Position numbers and translations under genes: made by a program. From contig JAGLGH010000323.1 of NCBI GenBank assembly GCA_023144115.1, forward strand, positions 1-18,399: DNA of 18,399 nt. Direction: 5' to 3'. The DNA comes from Nanobdellota archaeon. Its GTDB lineage: Archaea > Nanobdellota > Nanobdellia > Woesearchaeales > JAGLGH01. How positions within the stretch are numbered: the stretch's first letter is position 1; each line of letters begins with the position of its first letter. The notes under the pieces are model-generated. The model worked only from the letters and a program-made list of their open reading frames with translations. It ran no database searches and had not been told where the DNA came from. Below are positions 6,874-13,265 of the stretch, one piece after another.

Positions 6874-7845
6874 TCACTTCATTTCTTTTTTCAGCCTTTC
6901 TATAATCTCAACAGGCGTAGGGTCAGTATCATATTGCAATGCAAGGAAATATGATGTCCAGTCTCCTATATAGATCGCAGAGAATATTTTTGCCATCCTT
7001 GAACTTCCGTTTATAGCAATCTCGATAACATTGCAGTCATTTTCTTTGATTATTCTCTTTGTGATATCCATCCTTTTCCTGATCCTTGGATGGTCTTCGT
7101 CGTCTCTGATAATGATTGTTGCGAAATCAGCAAACATATGTGTATATCCTTCAATTTCATTATGATCAAGTTCGGGAAAGAAATTATTAAATGCATGGAT
7201 TTTTGCATTTTCATTGAAGCTTATCTTCCACTTATATGCTATTGCTTTGTTCTTTTCAGAGCTGTATATGATAGGTATCTTTTTTTCAAGCTTAGCGACA
7301 ACTTTCTTTGCATAATCCTTATATGCATCGCTTGAAAGAAGTTTAATTGTCTTTTCCACATGACTTTCCTGTTTCTCTATAAGGCCGCTGTTCTCAAGTA
7401 CTCTCAGCAATGCGAAAAAGATGTAACCGTATGAGCATCTTGGCTCTATTCCTCGATGGATTTTTATGAATTCAACTTGCTGCTTTTCTGCAATCTCTTT
7501 AAGTTTTCCTCCTGAAGCCATCACCAGGAGAGGGCATCCTAATTTTAGTCCCTGGCGCAGGCAATTGATTGTTTCTTCAGTATTTCCTGAATAGCTTATC
7601 ACGACAAGAAGGCTATTTTTGGTGACAAATTTTGGAAGGTTGTAATTCCTTACTATATTGATTGGTATCTCCATGTCAAGGTAACCCTTGAGAATCTCTC
7701 CTGGCAGAGCACTGCCTCCCATCCCTGCGATAACCATGTTTTTAATAGTGTCATGAAACTCAATATTATCTCCAAGCTTATATCCTTCTTTAATCTGCAT
7801 TGGAAATTTCTCAATCACTTTATACATGTTGTTTTTGTCTATCAT
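6874..7845 (-). CDS. Bifunctional phosphoglucose/phosphomannose isomerase
   Basis: The enzyme interconverts glucose-6-phosphate or mannose-6-phosphate with fructose-6-phosphate in central sugar metabolism. The sequence shows the SIS-domain phosphate-binding motifs GMGGSALPG (41-49) and SYSGNTEET (84-92), then MASGGKL (109-115), the EPR loop (134-136), NENAK with E212 and LDHNE with H228. E212 and H228 have the same 16-residue separation as the catalytic glutamate and histidine described for the Pyrobaculum aerophilum enzyme. The C-terminus has the family signature DPTPVEIIERLKKE. Length (323 residues) is normal for the archaeal type. GAGGAGAT five bases before the ATG supports the start. It is the first gene of an operon with the small membrane protein and the ROK kinase, giving a kinase-isomerase pair for hexose entry. 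Confidence 0.93.
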   Translation of the reverse strand: MIDKNNMYKVIEKFPMQIKEGYKLGDNIEFHDTIKNMVIAGMGGSALPGEILKGYLDMEIPINIVRNYNLPKFVTKNSLLVVISYSGNTEETINCLRQGLKLGCPLLVMASGGKLKEIAEKQQVEFIKIHRGIEPRCSYGYIFFALLRVLENSGLIEKQESHVEKTIKLLSSDAYKDYAKKVVAKLEKKIPIIYSSEKNKAIAYKWKISFNENAKIHAFNNFFPELDHNEIEGYTHMFADFATIIIRDDEDHPRIRKRMDITKRIIKENDCNVIEIAINGSSRMAKIFSAIYIGDWTSYFLALQYDTDPTPVEIIERLKKEMK

Positions 7846-7850
7846 GCTAT

Positions 7851-7858
7851 ATCTCCTC
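7851..7858 (-). promoter_or_regulatory. Ribosome binding site of the sugar-phosphate isomerase gene
   Basis: The minus strand reads GAGGAGAT, five bases before the ATG at 7845. It shows that this operon has a real leader, unlike many genes in the window. Confidence 0.65.
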
Positions 7859-7919
7859 TGCTTCTTTTTGTTATCTTAATATATCTTTGTCATTTTCATT
7901 ATGGTATTATAGGTAGAAG

Positions 7920-7927
7920 TATATAAA
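7920..7927 (-). promoter_or_regulatory. TATA box of the sugar operon
   Basis: The minus strand reads TTTATATA. A start about 26 bases on, near 7898, leaves a leader of about 53 bases containing the strong GAGGAGAT site. Confidence 0.5.
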
Positions 7928-7945
7928 TTTTTGCTAAAGATGTAG

Positions 7946-7958
7946 ATATATATATATA
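7946..7958 (+). promoter_or_regulatory. TATA region of the PAS protein gene
   Basis: An uninterrupted alternating A-T run lies about 52 bases before the PAS gene start. The expected start near 7978 leaves a leader of about 27 bases with AAGGTG at 7995-8000. The two opposite promoters are only about 20 bases apart, so they may interfere. Confidence 0.45.
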
Positions 7959-8004
7959 CTATTGAAATTTATTATCATTATAGTGGTCAATAAAAAGGTG
8001 CAAA

Positions 8005-8934
8005 ATGAAATTTAATTTTAAATCTGGTGTTGGTAAGGGGACAGCATCACAAGAACAAACTGAGGAAAAACTCAAATTACTTTCATCTATGGTTGAACAG
8101 TCAACAGAGGGCATGGCAACTACTGACTTAGATGGAAATATCACCTTTCTCAACAATGCCTGGTGCAAAATGCACGGCTATAGTAATTCTAAGGGACTTC
8201 TTGGCAAGAACCTTTCTATTTTCCATAATAAAGAACAATTAGAGAACAAAGTCATCCCATTTAACAAAAAAGTCAGGAAACATGGCACTCACAGTGGAGA
8301 AGTTGGGCATATAACCAAGGACAGAAAGCCTTTCCCTACTTTAATGGTATCATCTCTATTGAAAGACACTCATGGTAAGCCAATTGGTATGACTGCAATT
8401 GCTAAGGACATCACCGAGTACAAGAAATCAGAAGAAAAGATAAAAGAGAGCGAAGAACGTTACCGAATAATGATTGAGAACGCCAATGATATGATATGGA
8501 CATTAGACACTAAGGGTAATTTTACGTTTGTTAATAGTCAGGCAGCAATTATCAGTGGATACAAATTTGAATCTTTTAATAAAAAATCGTTTGTTCCTAT
8601 TATTCATCCAGATGATTTAGAAATGGTAAGTGATGTCTTTCAAAAAACCTTGTCAGGTAACTCTCAACAATACACAGTAAGGTGTTATAAAAAAAAGGGT
8701 AAGATGTTTATTCTTGCAGTCAACACAGCGCCTATTTACGAAAAAGGTAAAATTGTAGGAACTGTGAGCTTTGGAAGAGACATCACCGCGCAAAAGAAAG
8801 CAGAAGGGGAAATCAAAAAAAGAGTTGAAGAATTAGAAAAATTTCATAAACTTATAGTTGGCAGAGAACTCAAGATGATTGAATTGAAAAAGAAGATAAA
8901 AAAATTAGAAATAAAATTGAGTAAAAGAAAATGA
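8005..8934 (+). CDS. Tandem PAS domain protein without an output domain
   Basis: Two PAS domains are visible: about residues 26-137 (ending in the PAC-type FPTLMVSSLLKDTHGKPIGM and AKDITEYKKSEE) and about 146-264 (NDMIWTLDTKGNFTFVNSQA to GTVSFGRDITAQKKAE). A coiled coil joins them, and the C-terminus is a charged coiled coil with the motif FHKLIVGRELKMIELKK, common next to PAS-linked signalling modules. There is no HisKA, HATPase, GGDEF or DNA-binding domain, so the protein probably acts by sensing a ligand or redox state and passing it to a partner through the coiled coil. No signal peptide or membrane helix is present, so it should be cytoplasmic. AAGGTG before ATG 8005 supports the start. 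It could be an acquired remnant of a histidine kinase, but the chain ends cleanly. Confidence 0.85.
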   Translation: MKFNFKSGVGKGTASQEQTEEKLKLLSSMVEQSTEGMATTDLDGNITFLNNAWCKMHGYSNSKGLLGKNLSIFHNKEQLENKVIPFNKKVRKHGTHSGEVGHITKDRKPFPTLMVSSLLKDTHGKPIGMTAIAKDITEYKKSEEKIKESEERYRIMIENANDMIWTLDTKGNFTFVNSQAAIISGYKFESFNKKSFVPIIHPDDLEMVSDVFQKTLSGNSQQYTVRCYKKKGKMFILAVNTAPIYEKGKIVGTVSFGRDITAQKKAEGEIKKRVEELEKFHKLIVGRELKMIELKKKIKKLEIKLSKRK

Positions 8935-8991
8935 CCTCTTCATTTAATTTACCTCTTACTAATAATTACACAATATTAATAAGCATGTTGC

Positions 8992-9006
8992 TTTATACTA
9001 TATAAT
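8992..9006 (+). promoter_or_regulatory. Putative promoter of the coiled-coil gene pair
   Basis: Overlapping TATA-like sequences (TTTATACT, TATATAAT) lie 38-52 bases before the ATG at 9044. Transcription would begin around 9022-9029, giving a short leader without a clear Shine-Dalgarno sequence. Confidence 0.4.
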
Positions 9007-9043
9007 ATCCAGGAGAATATAGGGGATAATTGGTACAATAAAA

Positions 9044-9511
9044 ATGGTAGAACCGCCACCAGGCATGTTTGGAGCTAAACCTGCTCCAAAAGAAGAGAAA
9101 AAAGGAGGGCTTTTTGTAATAAAATCTTCTAAGCCTAAGGCTGCTCCGATTCCTTCAGTCACTCCTGCAGAAGTAGCAGCTCTTTCAGGCAGGCTGAGGG
9201 TGATTGAGGAAAGGATATACAATCTCAGGCGGAAAAGCCAGGTTACAGACCAGAACATGCTTATGCATAATAAGAAAATTGCTGGCAACATCAGAGATCT
9301 TGATTCAGATATCAAAGAGTTAAGGATGGATATAGAAGACATTCGTTCAGTCATGCAGCAGATAATCTCAGAGATGAAAAAGTTTGCAAGCAGGAACGAT
9401 GTTGATATCATAAAAAAATATGTTGACTTATGGGAACCTCTTAATTTTGTGACAAGAAACGAAGTGGATAAGATTGTCCGCGAGAAAATCACAGAAATAC
9501 ATGGAAAGTAA
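9044..9511 (+). CDS. Coiled-coil protein, possibly related to archaellum FlaC-type accessory proteins
   Basis: The first 45 residues are proline- and lysine-rich and probably disordered. Residues about 48-112 form a long coiled coil beginning SGRLRVIEERIYNLRRKSQV. The C-terminus has a segment DIIKKYVDLWEPLNFVTRNE followed by a helix. I associate this arrangement, including the 'WEP..FVT' segment, with an unnamed protein common in DPANN archaea; the resemblance to FlaC-like archaellum accessory proteins is weak and rests only on the coiled coil. No membrane segment is present, so it is cytoplasmic. It is followed 25 bases later by a second coiled-coil gene, with which it is probably cotranscribed, and both point toward the membrane-protein cluster. 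A second ATG at 9065 is possible but less likely. Confidence 0.7.
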   Translation: MVEPPPGMFGAKPAPKEEKKGGLFVIKSSKPKAAPIPSVTPAEVAALSGRLRVIEERIYNLRRKSQVTDQNMLMHNKKIAGNIRDLDSDIKELRMDIEDIRSVMQQIISEMKKFASRNDVDIIKKYVDLWEPLNFVTRNEVDKIVREKITEIHGK

Positions 9512-9536
9512 AAAAAGAATATAGGTGAAACGACAA

Positions 9537-10259
9537 ATGGCTTTATTTGAAAAAAAGAAAAAAACCCCTTTACAGGCCCCTGCAGAAGCTCCAGATGCAT
9601 CCAGCCTTCCTGTTGATCAAATCAAGGCAATGCAGGCCAGAGGATATGCAAATAATCAGATAATTCAGGCTTTACAGCGCGATGGCTATACCTCTCAGCA
9701 GGTATTTGATGCAATAAAGCAGGCTGAACTTAGCGCAGCAGTAGGAGCCCCTCTTCAGGAAGAGGGCGCGCAGCCAGGGATGGTTGGCGCAGAATATAAT
9801 GAAATGCCTCCTGCAGAAGGCGAGGCTTATCCGCCTGAAGAGACTTATCCTGAAGCTCCTGCAATGCCTCAGCCAGTGCGGGAAGATATGCCTCCCCCTA
9901 TGGGCGCGCCGTTAGGCAGACCTGGGACTGTAGATTCAGAAAGGATTGAAGAAATTGCTGAAGCTATTATCGACGAGAAATGGGAAGAGATTGCAAAAAA
10001 TATAAATAAGATCATAGAATGGAAAGATACAATTGAGGCAAAGATACAGGGTCTTGATGAAGATTTCAAGCGGCTAAAGCTTGACTTTGACAAGTTGCAT
10101 ACTAGCATCCTTGGCAAGGTGGGAGAATATGATCAGCACATTCTTAATGTAGGGACAGAAATAAAGGCTATGGAAAAAGTTTTCCAGAAGATTCTGCCAA
10201 CTTTGACTGAAAATGTAAGCCAGCTTTCCAGAGTGACTGAGCGCATGAAAAAAGAATAA
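9537..10259 (+). CDS. Protein with UBA-like helical repeat, acidic proline-rich linker and C-terminal coiled coil
   Basis: After a basic N-terminus (MALFEKKKK) residues about 24-64 look like a three-helix UBA-like module: VDQIKAMQARGYANNQII followed by ALQRDGYTSQQVFDAIKQ. Residues about 70-130 are a Pro/Glu/Gly-rich linker that should be disordered. Residues about 135-240 are a long alpha-helical coiled coil (ERIEEIAEAIIDEKWEEI onward). ATG 9537 is chosen over the in-frame GTG at 9525 because that GTG is part of an AGGTGA ribosome binding site at 9523-9528, eight bases before the ATG. I do not know a function; proteins of this layout seem conserved in DPANN genomes. It ends three bases from the stop of the convergent membrane-protein operon. 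A scaffold linking soluble partners to the membrane proteins is a guess. Confidence 0.7.
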   Translation: MALFEKKKKTPLQAPAEAPDASSLPVDQIKAMQARGYANNQIIQALQRDGYTSQQVFDAIKQAELSAAVGAPLQEEGAQPGMVGAEYNEMPPAEGEAYPPEETYPEAPAMPQPVREDMPPPMGAPLGRPGTVDSERIEEIAEAIIDEKWEEIAKNINKIIEWKDTIEAKIQGLDEDFKRLKLDFDKLHTSILGKVGEYDQHILNVGTEIKAMEKVFQKILPTLTENVSQLSRVTERMKKE

Positions 10260-10262
10260 ACC

Positions 10263-10802
10263 TTACTTTGTGTCCATAGTCAAAGATCTGATAGTAAAAG
10301 AAGCTATAAAAAAAATCAGCGTTAATCCCAATACTTTCGTATTTGCCAAAGTCTTCCAGAAGTCTTCTTCTTGGTCTTCAGGCACTTCTGTTCCGTCATC
10401 TCCTCCGATTCCCCCTCGTTCTGATATGACGCTAACTAGTGAACCTAAAGTTATAATTAAGGCAAGCGCTACAACCCACATACCAATGCCGAATTTCTCG
10501 CTTTTAATCAAGCTCATGATATCTTTTTCTGTTGTCCCAAATATCATAAATGCAACAAGCAGGAATACTATGAATATAAAAAGCAGTACCATCCATGGTG
10601 CCATTAGAGTGACTGTGTCCCTGACTATTGGAGAAAAAAGAGTCATAATTCCACAAACAGCAGCAAGAAGTGATGCAAGACCTTTATTGTCTTTGAAAAA
10701 TTCTGTCTTTATCAGGATTGCATATACTACTATGAAAACCAGCAAAAATGGGAAAATAGCCCCAAATTCTTTCAACAATCCTATGTCCATTGGTGTTGCC
10801 AT
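10263..10802 (-). CDS. Polytopic membrane protein, third of three paralogues
   Basis: About five hydrophobic helices are visible (roughly residues 14-31, 42-60, 68-91, 106-127 and 154-172). The first helix carries the shared signature FPFLLVFIVVYAILIKT followed by a short charged loop (EFFKDNKG). An acidic loop (GGDDGTEVPEDQEED) lies between helices four and five. The function is not known and there is no enzyme motif. It is the last gene of an operon of three related genes on the minus strand, 28 bases behind the middle one. The start at ATG 10802 has only a weak GAGAAT ahead; the next ATG, four codons on, is also possible. Tail-to-tail contact with the coiled-coil genes suggests the two operons may serve the same structure. 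Confidence 0.75.
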   Translation of the reverse strand: MATPMDIGLLKEFGAIFPFLLVFIVVYAILIKTEFFKDNKGLASLLAAVCGIMTLFSPIVRDTVTLMAPWMVLLFIFIVFLLVAFMIFGTTEKDIMSLIKSEKFGIGMWVVALALIITLGSLVSVISERGGIGGDDGTEVPEDQEEDFWKTLANTKVLGLTLIFFIASFTIRSLTMDTK

Positions 10803-10830
10803 TTTATTGAATTATTCTCGGATTCTCGCT

Positions 10831-11400
10831 TTATTTCTTTCCAAAGAAACCTCCCAGTTTGTCCATAAATTTCTCACCTGGTTCAGGCTTATCGCTTTTT
10901 GTGATGAAATTGATTATCAGACCGAACACAACAATTATTATTATCAGCGAGACTACATCCTGACCTAAGTAATTTGTTATTGAATACCATCCAGACCACC
11001 AGCCAGCAGATGCTCCGAAGATATATACAACTGCAGCAATGCATAGGATTGATATCCATCCGCTGATAGATGCTCCTGCGAATTTCTGCTCACCAAAGAA
11101 CAGACCTAACAGGATGAACAGCATGATAATTGCGATAACCACTGCAGCCACTGCAGGAATAGAATTCATCATTATTTCAACAACATCTTTTCCTGGAGGA
11201 TACCTGCCTGTAGTATGAGGAATCACTGTAAGAAGCGCTATGATCAATGACAAGATAATATTGACCTTCTTCTCCTTAAACATCTTAATCTTTTCCAGCA
11301 CAGCGAACAATACTGCAAACAATAAAAAGAATGGAAGGAAAAAATCCATGATTATTGGTGTATCCAACAATGTTAAAGCCCTGTTAAAATCATAAACCAT
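10831..11400 (-). CDS. Polytopic membrane protein, second of three paralogues
   Basis: The N-terminus has the shared signature DFFLPFFLLFAVLFAVLEKI followed by MFKEKK, aligned with its two neighbours. Four to five hydrophobic helices follow, with a glycine/tryptophan-rich outer loop (GASAGWWSGWYSITNYLG) not seen in the others. The C-terminal tail is charged (KSDKPEPGEKFMDKLGG). I chose ATG 11400 because GAGGTG lies six bases before it; the GTG three codons earlier (11409) is within that site. The family is unnamed as far as I know; topology suggests a membrane channel or structural subunit. It sits between two paralogues in one operon, 46 bases after the first. Confidence 0.75.
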   Translation of the reverse strand: MVYDFNRALTLLDTPIIMDFFLPFFLLFAVLFAVLEKIKMFKEKKVNIILSLIIALLTVIPHTTGRYPPGKDVVEIMMNSIPAVAAVVIAIIMLFILLGLFFGEQKFAGASISGWISILCIAAVVYIFGASAGWWSGWYSITNYLGQDVVSLIIIIVVFGLIINFITKSDKPEPGEKFMDKLGGFFGKK

Positions 11401-11446
11401 ATCTTGCACCTCTTGCTATATTTTTATATTTCAATATTATGAACTG

Positions 11447-12025
11447 TTATTCTTCTTCTTTTTTTACTTTTGTCGTATCTTCTCCTTTTGTCAGCCAGTA
11501 CATTATCCCTACTGTGAACAATATCAGGAAGATAGATGCCACTCCTGTGCTTGACCAATTATCGCTCATATAATCAAAAGCATATTCAAGCCAGCTGTCT
11601 CCGCTGTCTGTCTTTATTGCCTGCAGGAATATGAGCACTATTCCTATGAACATAATAACCATGAAAAGTGTCTTCCAGCCTTTTTCAAGAAACACTCCTT
11701 CCCCTTCCTTGTAAAATGATCCCACAAGAATCAGAAACATCACAGAAAGCATAAGCAGAATTACCATATGCGAGGATACTTGCGTGATTACTTCCACAAG
11801 CTGCGATGACGCCACCACAAGAAATGATATGACAAATGCTGCCATAGAGTTAAGATTCTTTTTTGTGACTGTTTTATCTCCTACTTTTTCCATGCCAAAT
11901 ACTTTTGTCTTCTCAAGTATTGCATAAACAATCGTAAATACTAGGAGGAATGGCAATATAACATCATATATGCCTATTCTGTCAAAGAACTCCAAACTCT
12001 CCCTTAGTGTAGATACTTCTGCCAT
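11447..12025 (-). CDS. Polytopic membrane protein, first of three paralogues
   Basis: Residues about 17-39 hold the signature YDVILPFLLVFTIVYAILEK, followed by a longer cytoplasmic loop than in the paralogues (KTKVFGMEKVGDKTVTKKN). About four further helices follow, near residues 58-76, 86-104, 117-134 and 162-180, and the C-terminal tail is charged (KGEDTTKVKKEEE). An extended outer loop (TDSGDSWLEYAFDYMSDNWS) precedes the last helix. I do not recognise a biochemical function. It is the promoter-proximal gene of the three-gene set; a TATA box 28.5 bases before the ATG suggests a leaderless start. It diverges from the TPR protein gene. Together the three genes look like an old tandem duplication whose members may assemble with each other. 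Confidence 0.75.
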   Translation of the reverse strand: MAEVSTLRESLEFFDRIGIYDVILPFLLVFTIVYAILEKTKVFGMEKVGDKTVTKKNLNSMAAFVISFLVVASSQLVEVITQVSSHMVILLMLSVMFLILVGSFYKEGEGVFLEKGWKTLFMVIMFIGIVLIFLQAIKTDSGDSWLEYAFDYMSDNWSSTGVASIFLILFTVGIMYWLTKGEDTTKVKKEEE

Positions 12026-12049
12026 CTTTTAAATAATCTAGTTTAGAAG

Positions 12050-12057
12050 TATATAAA
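12050..12057 (-). promoter_or_regulatory. TATA box of the three-paralogue membrane operon
   Basis: The minus strand reads TTTATATA, centred about 28.5 bases before the ATG at 12025. The remaining part of the divergent region, about 12060-12150, shows only three imperfect TTTGATT-like copies (12076, 12089, 12100) and no gene. Confidence 0.5.
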
Positions 12058-12160
12058 CATTTCGATTTTGAATGTTTGATTATTCGAGGTTGATTATCTT
12101 TGATTCCTTTTTAGCAAGAACCAATCTGCTTCCAATAAAACTCCAAAAAATTCAGTAATA

Positions 12161-12168
12161 TTTATATA
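12161..12168 (+). promoter_or_regulatory. TATA box of the TPR protein gene
   Basis: TTTATATA is centred about 28.5 bases before the ATG at 12193, and no Shine-Dalgarno sequence lies between, so a leaderless transcript is likely. Confidence 0.5.
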
Positions 12169-12180
12169 TGATTTAAATCA
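12169..12180. promoter_or_regulatory. 12-base perfect palindrome between TATA box and start codon
   Basis: TGATTTAAATCA is fully self-complementary and directly follows the TATA box, the usual place of archaeal repressor sites. AT-richness makes chance palindromes fairly common, so this is only a candidate. Confidence 0.35.
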
Positions 12181-12192
12181 AAGATTAAATAT

Positions 12193-13251
12193 ATGATTCC
12201 CGCAGACAAAATATATCACATTCTAGAAGACCTTAAGAAATTAAGACAGGAGAGGGGTTATACCAGAATCAAATTTAAGAGCATGAGGGAGGAGATGCAG
12301 CCACTGGTTGACAAATATCATTGGCACAAGGATGAATTTCTGGACTTAGTTGTAAGGAAAGGCAAGATTTTAGGATACAAAAATATCAAAAAAGAGCTGC
12401 AAATCCTGAATTCATTATTGGATTATATTGAAAAGATGCTTAAGAAGAAAGAATTTGTTGAAGTGTTGGTTGCACAAAAGATTGACATAGAGCAGTTTAA
12501 AAAAGCAATCAAGTTTAATATGCTAAAACTCAAAGTTCTGAAAGACCGCAACAAAGAATGCAGAAAAAAGATGAAAAAATTCATAACATTTATCAGGGTT
12601 GGTGCTGATAAAGATGAATTTAAAAAAGCTCTTGCTGAATGGGATGAAGCGCAATCTAAGCTGGCTAATATTGATAGGCTTGAAAACAGCTTAGAAAAGA
12701 AAGTCATGGTAGAGCAGACAAAAAAATTCCCTAAAAATGTAAAGCAAAGAACAGGGATGTGGAAAACTGCAACAGCTTATGCTATGGCTGCAATGATTGG
12801 ATTTGGAGCAATTACTGGCAGTTATACTTCTAAAGAAGGGATTTCTTTTGGTGGTGGGGCTGCTATGGCTGGTGAGTTGCATGATAAAGCGTTTTATGAT
12901 GGATTGGCTGAGAAGGCTGAGGATATGAATGATGTAAAAAATTATAAAGATGTTATTAAATTATTAGATAAATATAAAAATGTAACTAATAGTGCCTTTC
13001 TATTAAATGAATTAGCACGAGCATATGGTAAAAGTGGAAATATAGATTATGCAATAAACTTATTTGAACAAGGTATAAAATTGAATCCTCATTATACTGC
13101 TACATATTATAACTTAGGTGGGATATATGGATATGTAAAAAAAGATAAAGCCAAAGGAATAAAATTTTTTAAATTATCTATCCAATACGCAAATAAAAAT
13201 GATTCACACATTAAAAATGCACAAAAACACATTAAAAAATTAAGTAAATAG
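12193..13251 (+). CDS. Coiled-coil, single-helix membrane and TPR protein
   Basis: Residues 1-180 are charged and helical, probably cytoplasmic coiled coil. One hydrophobic segment spans about residues 192-210 (TATAYAMAAMIGFGAITGSY), followed by a glycine-rich stretch (SFGGGAAMAGE). From about residue 234 a helical region includes TPR repeats: FLLNELARAYGKSGNIDYAI to LNPH (about 269-300) matches the consensus well, and a second copy follows (301-334). The C-terminal domain would sit outside the cell if the N-terminus is inside. The DNA changes composition inside the gene: by hand count about 36% G+C before 12900 and about 24% after, suggesting a fusion or a recently acquired 3' part. It is the first of three same-strand genes, with the next gene 14 bases downstream. 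The function is unknown; TPRs suggest protein binding at the surface. Confidence 0.7.
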   Translation: MIPADKIYHILEDLKKLRQERGYTRIKFKSMREEMQPLVDKYHWHKDEFLDLVVRKGKILGYKNIKKELQILNSLLDYIEKMLKKKEFVEVLVAQKIDIEQFKKAIKFNMLKLKVLKDRNKECRKKMKKFITFIRVGADKDEFKKALAEWDEAQSKLANIDRLENSLEKKVMVEQTKKFPKNVKQRTGMWKTATAYAMAAMIGFGAITGSYTSKEGISFGGGAAMAGELHDKAFYDGLAEKAEDMNDVKNYKDVIKLLDKYKNVTNSAFLLNELARAYGKSGNIDYAINLFEQGIKLNPHYTATYYNLGGIYGYVKKDKAKGIKFFKLSIQYANKNDSHIKNAQKHIKKLSK

Positions 13252-13265
13252 GATAGGGATTAATT

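Noticed and set aside
9525..9536. GTG start for the UBA-like coiled-coil protein
   Set aside because: The GTG is part of the AGGTGA ribosome binding site of the ATG at 9537.
8998..9600. Minus-strand open frame of 200 codons
   Set aside because: It covers the coiled-coil genes in antisense; its hydrophobic look is what antisense of charged coiled coil gives, and the plus genes have proper starts and ribosome binding sites.
10270..10968. Long plus-strand open frame of 232 codons
   Set aside because: It is antisense to two clear polytopic membrane proteins with shared signatures, runs across their intergenic gap, and has no domain of its own.
9044..12025. Archaellum operon
   Set aside because: Only generic coiled-coil resemblance to FlaC-like proteins is seen; no FlaH, FlaI, FlaJ or archaellin gene is present in the window.
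12076..12109. Three TTTGATT-like copies in the divergent region
   Set aside because: Copies are short, imperfect and unevenly spaced (13 and 11 bases) in AT-rich DNA; not enough to call a regulatory repeat.
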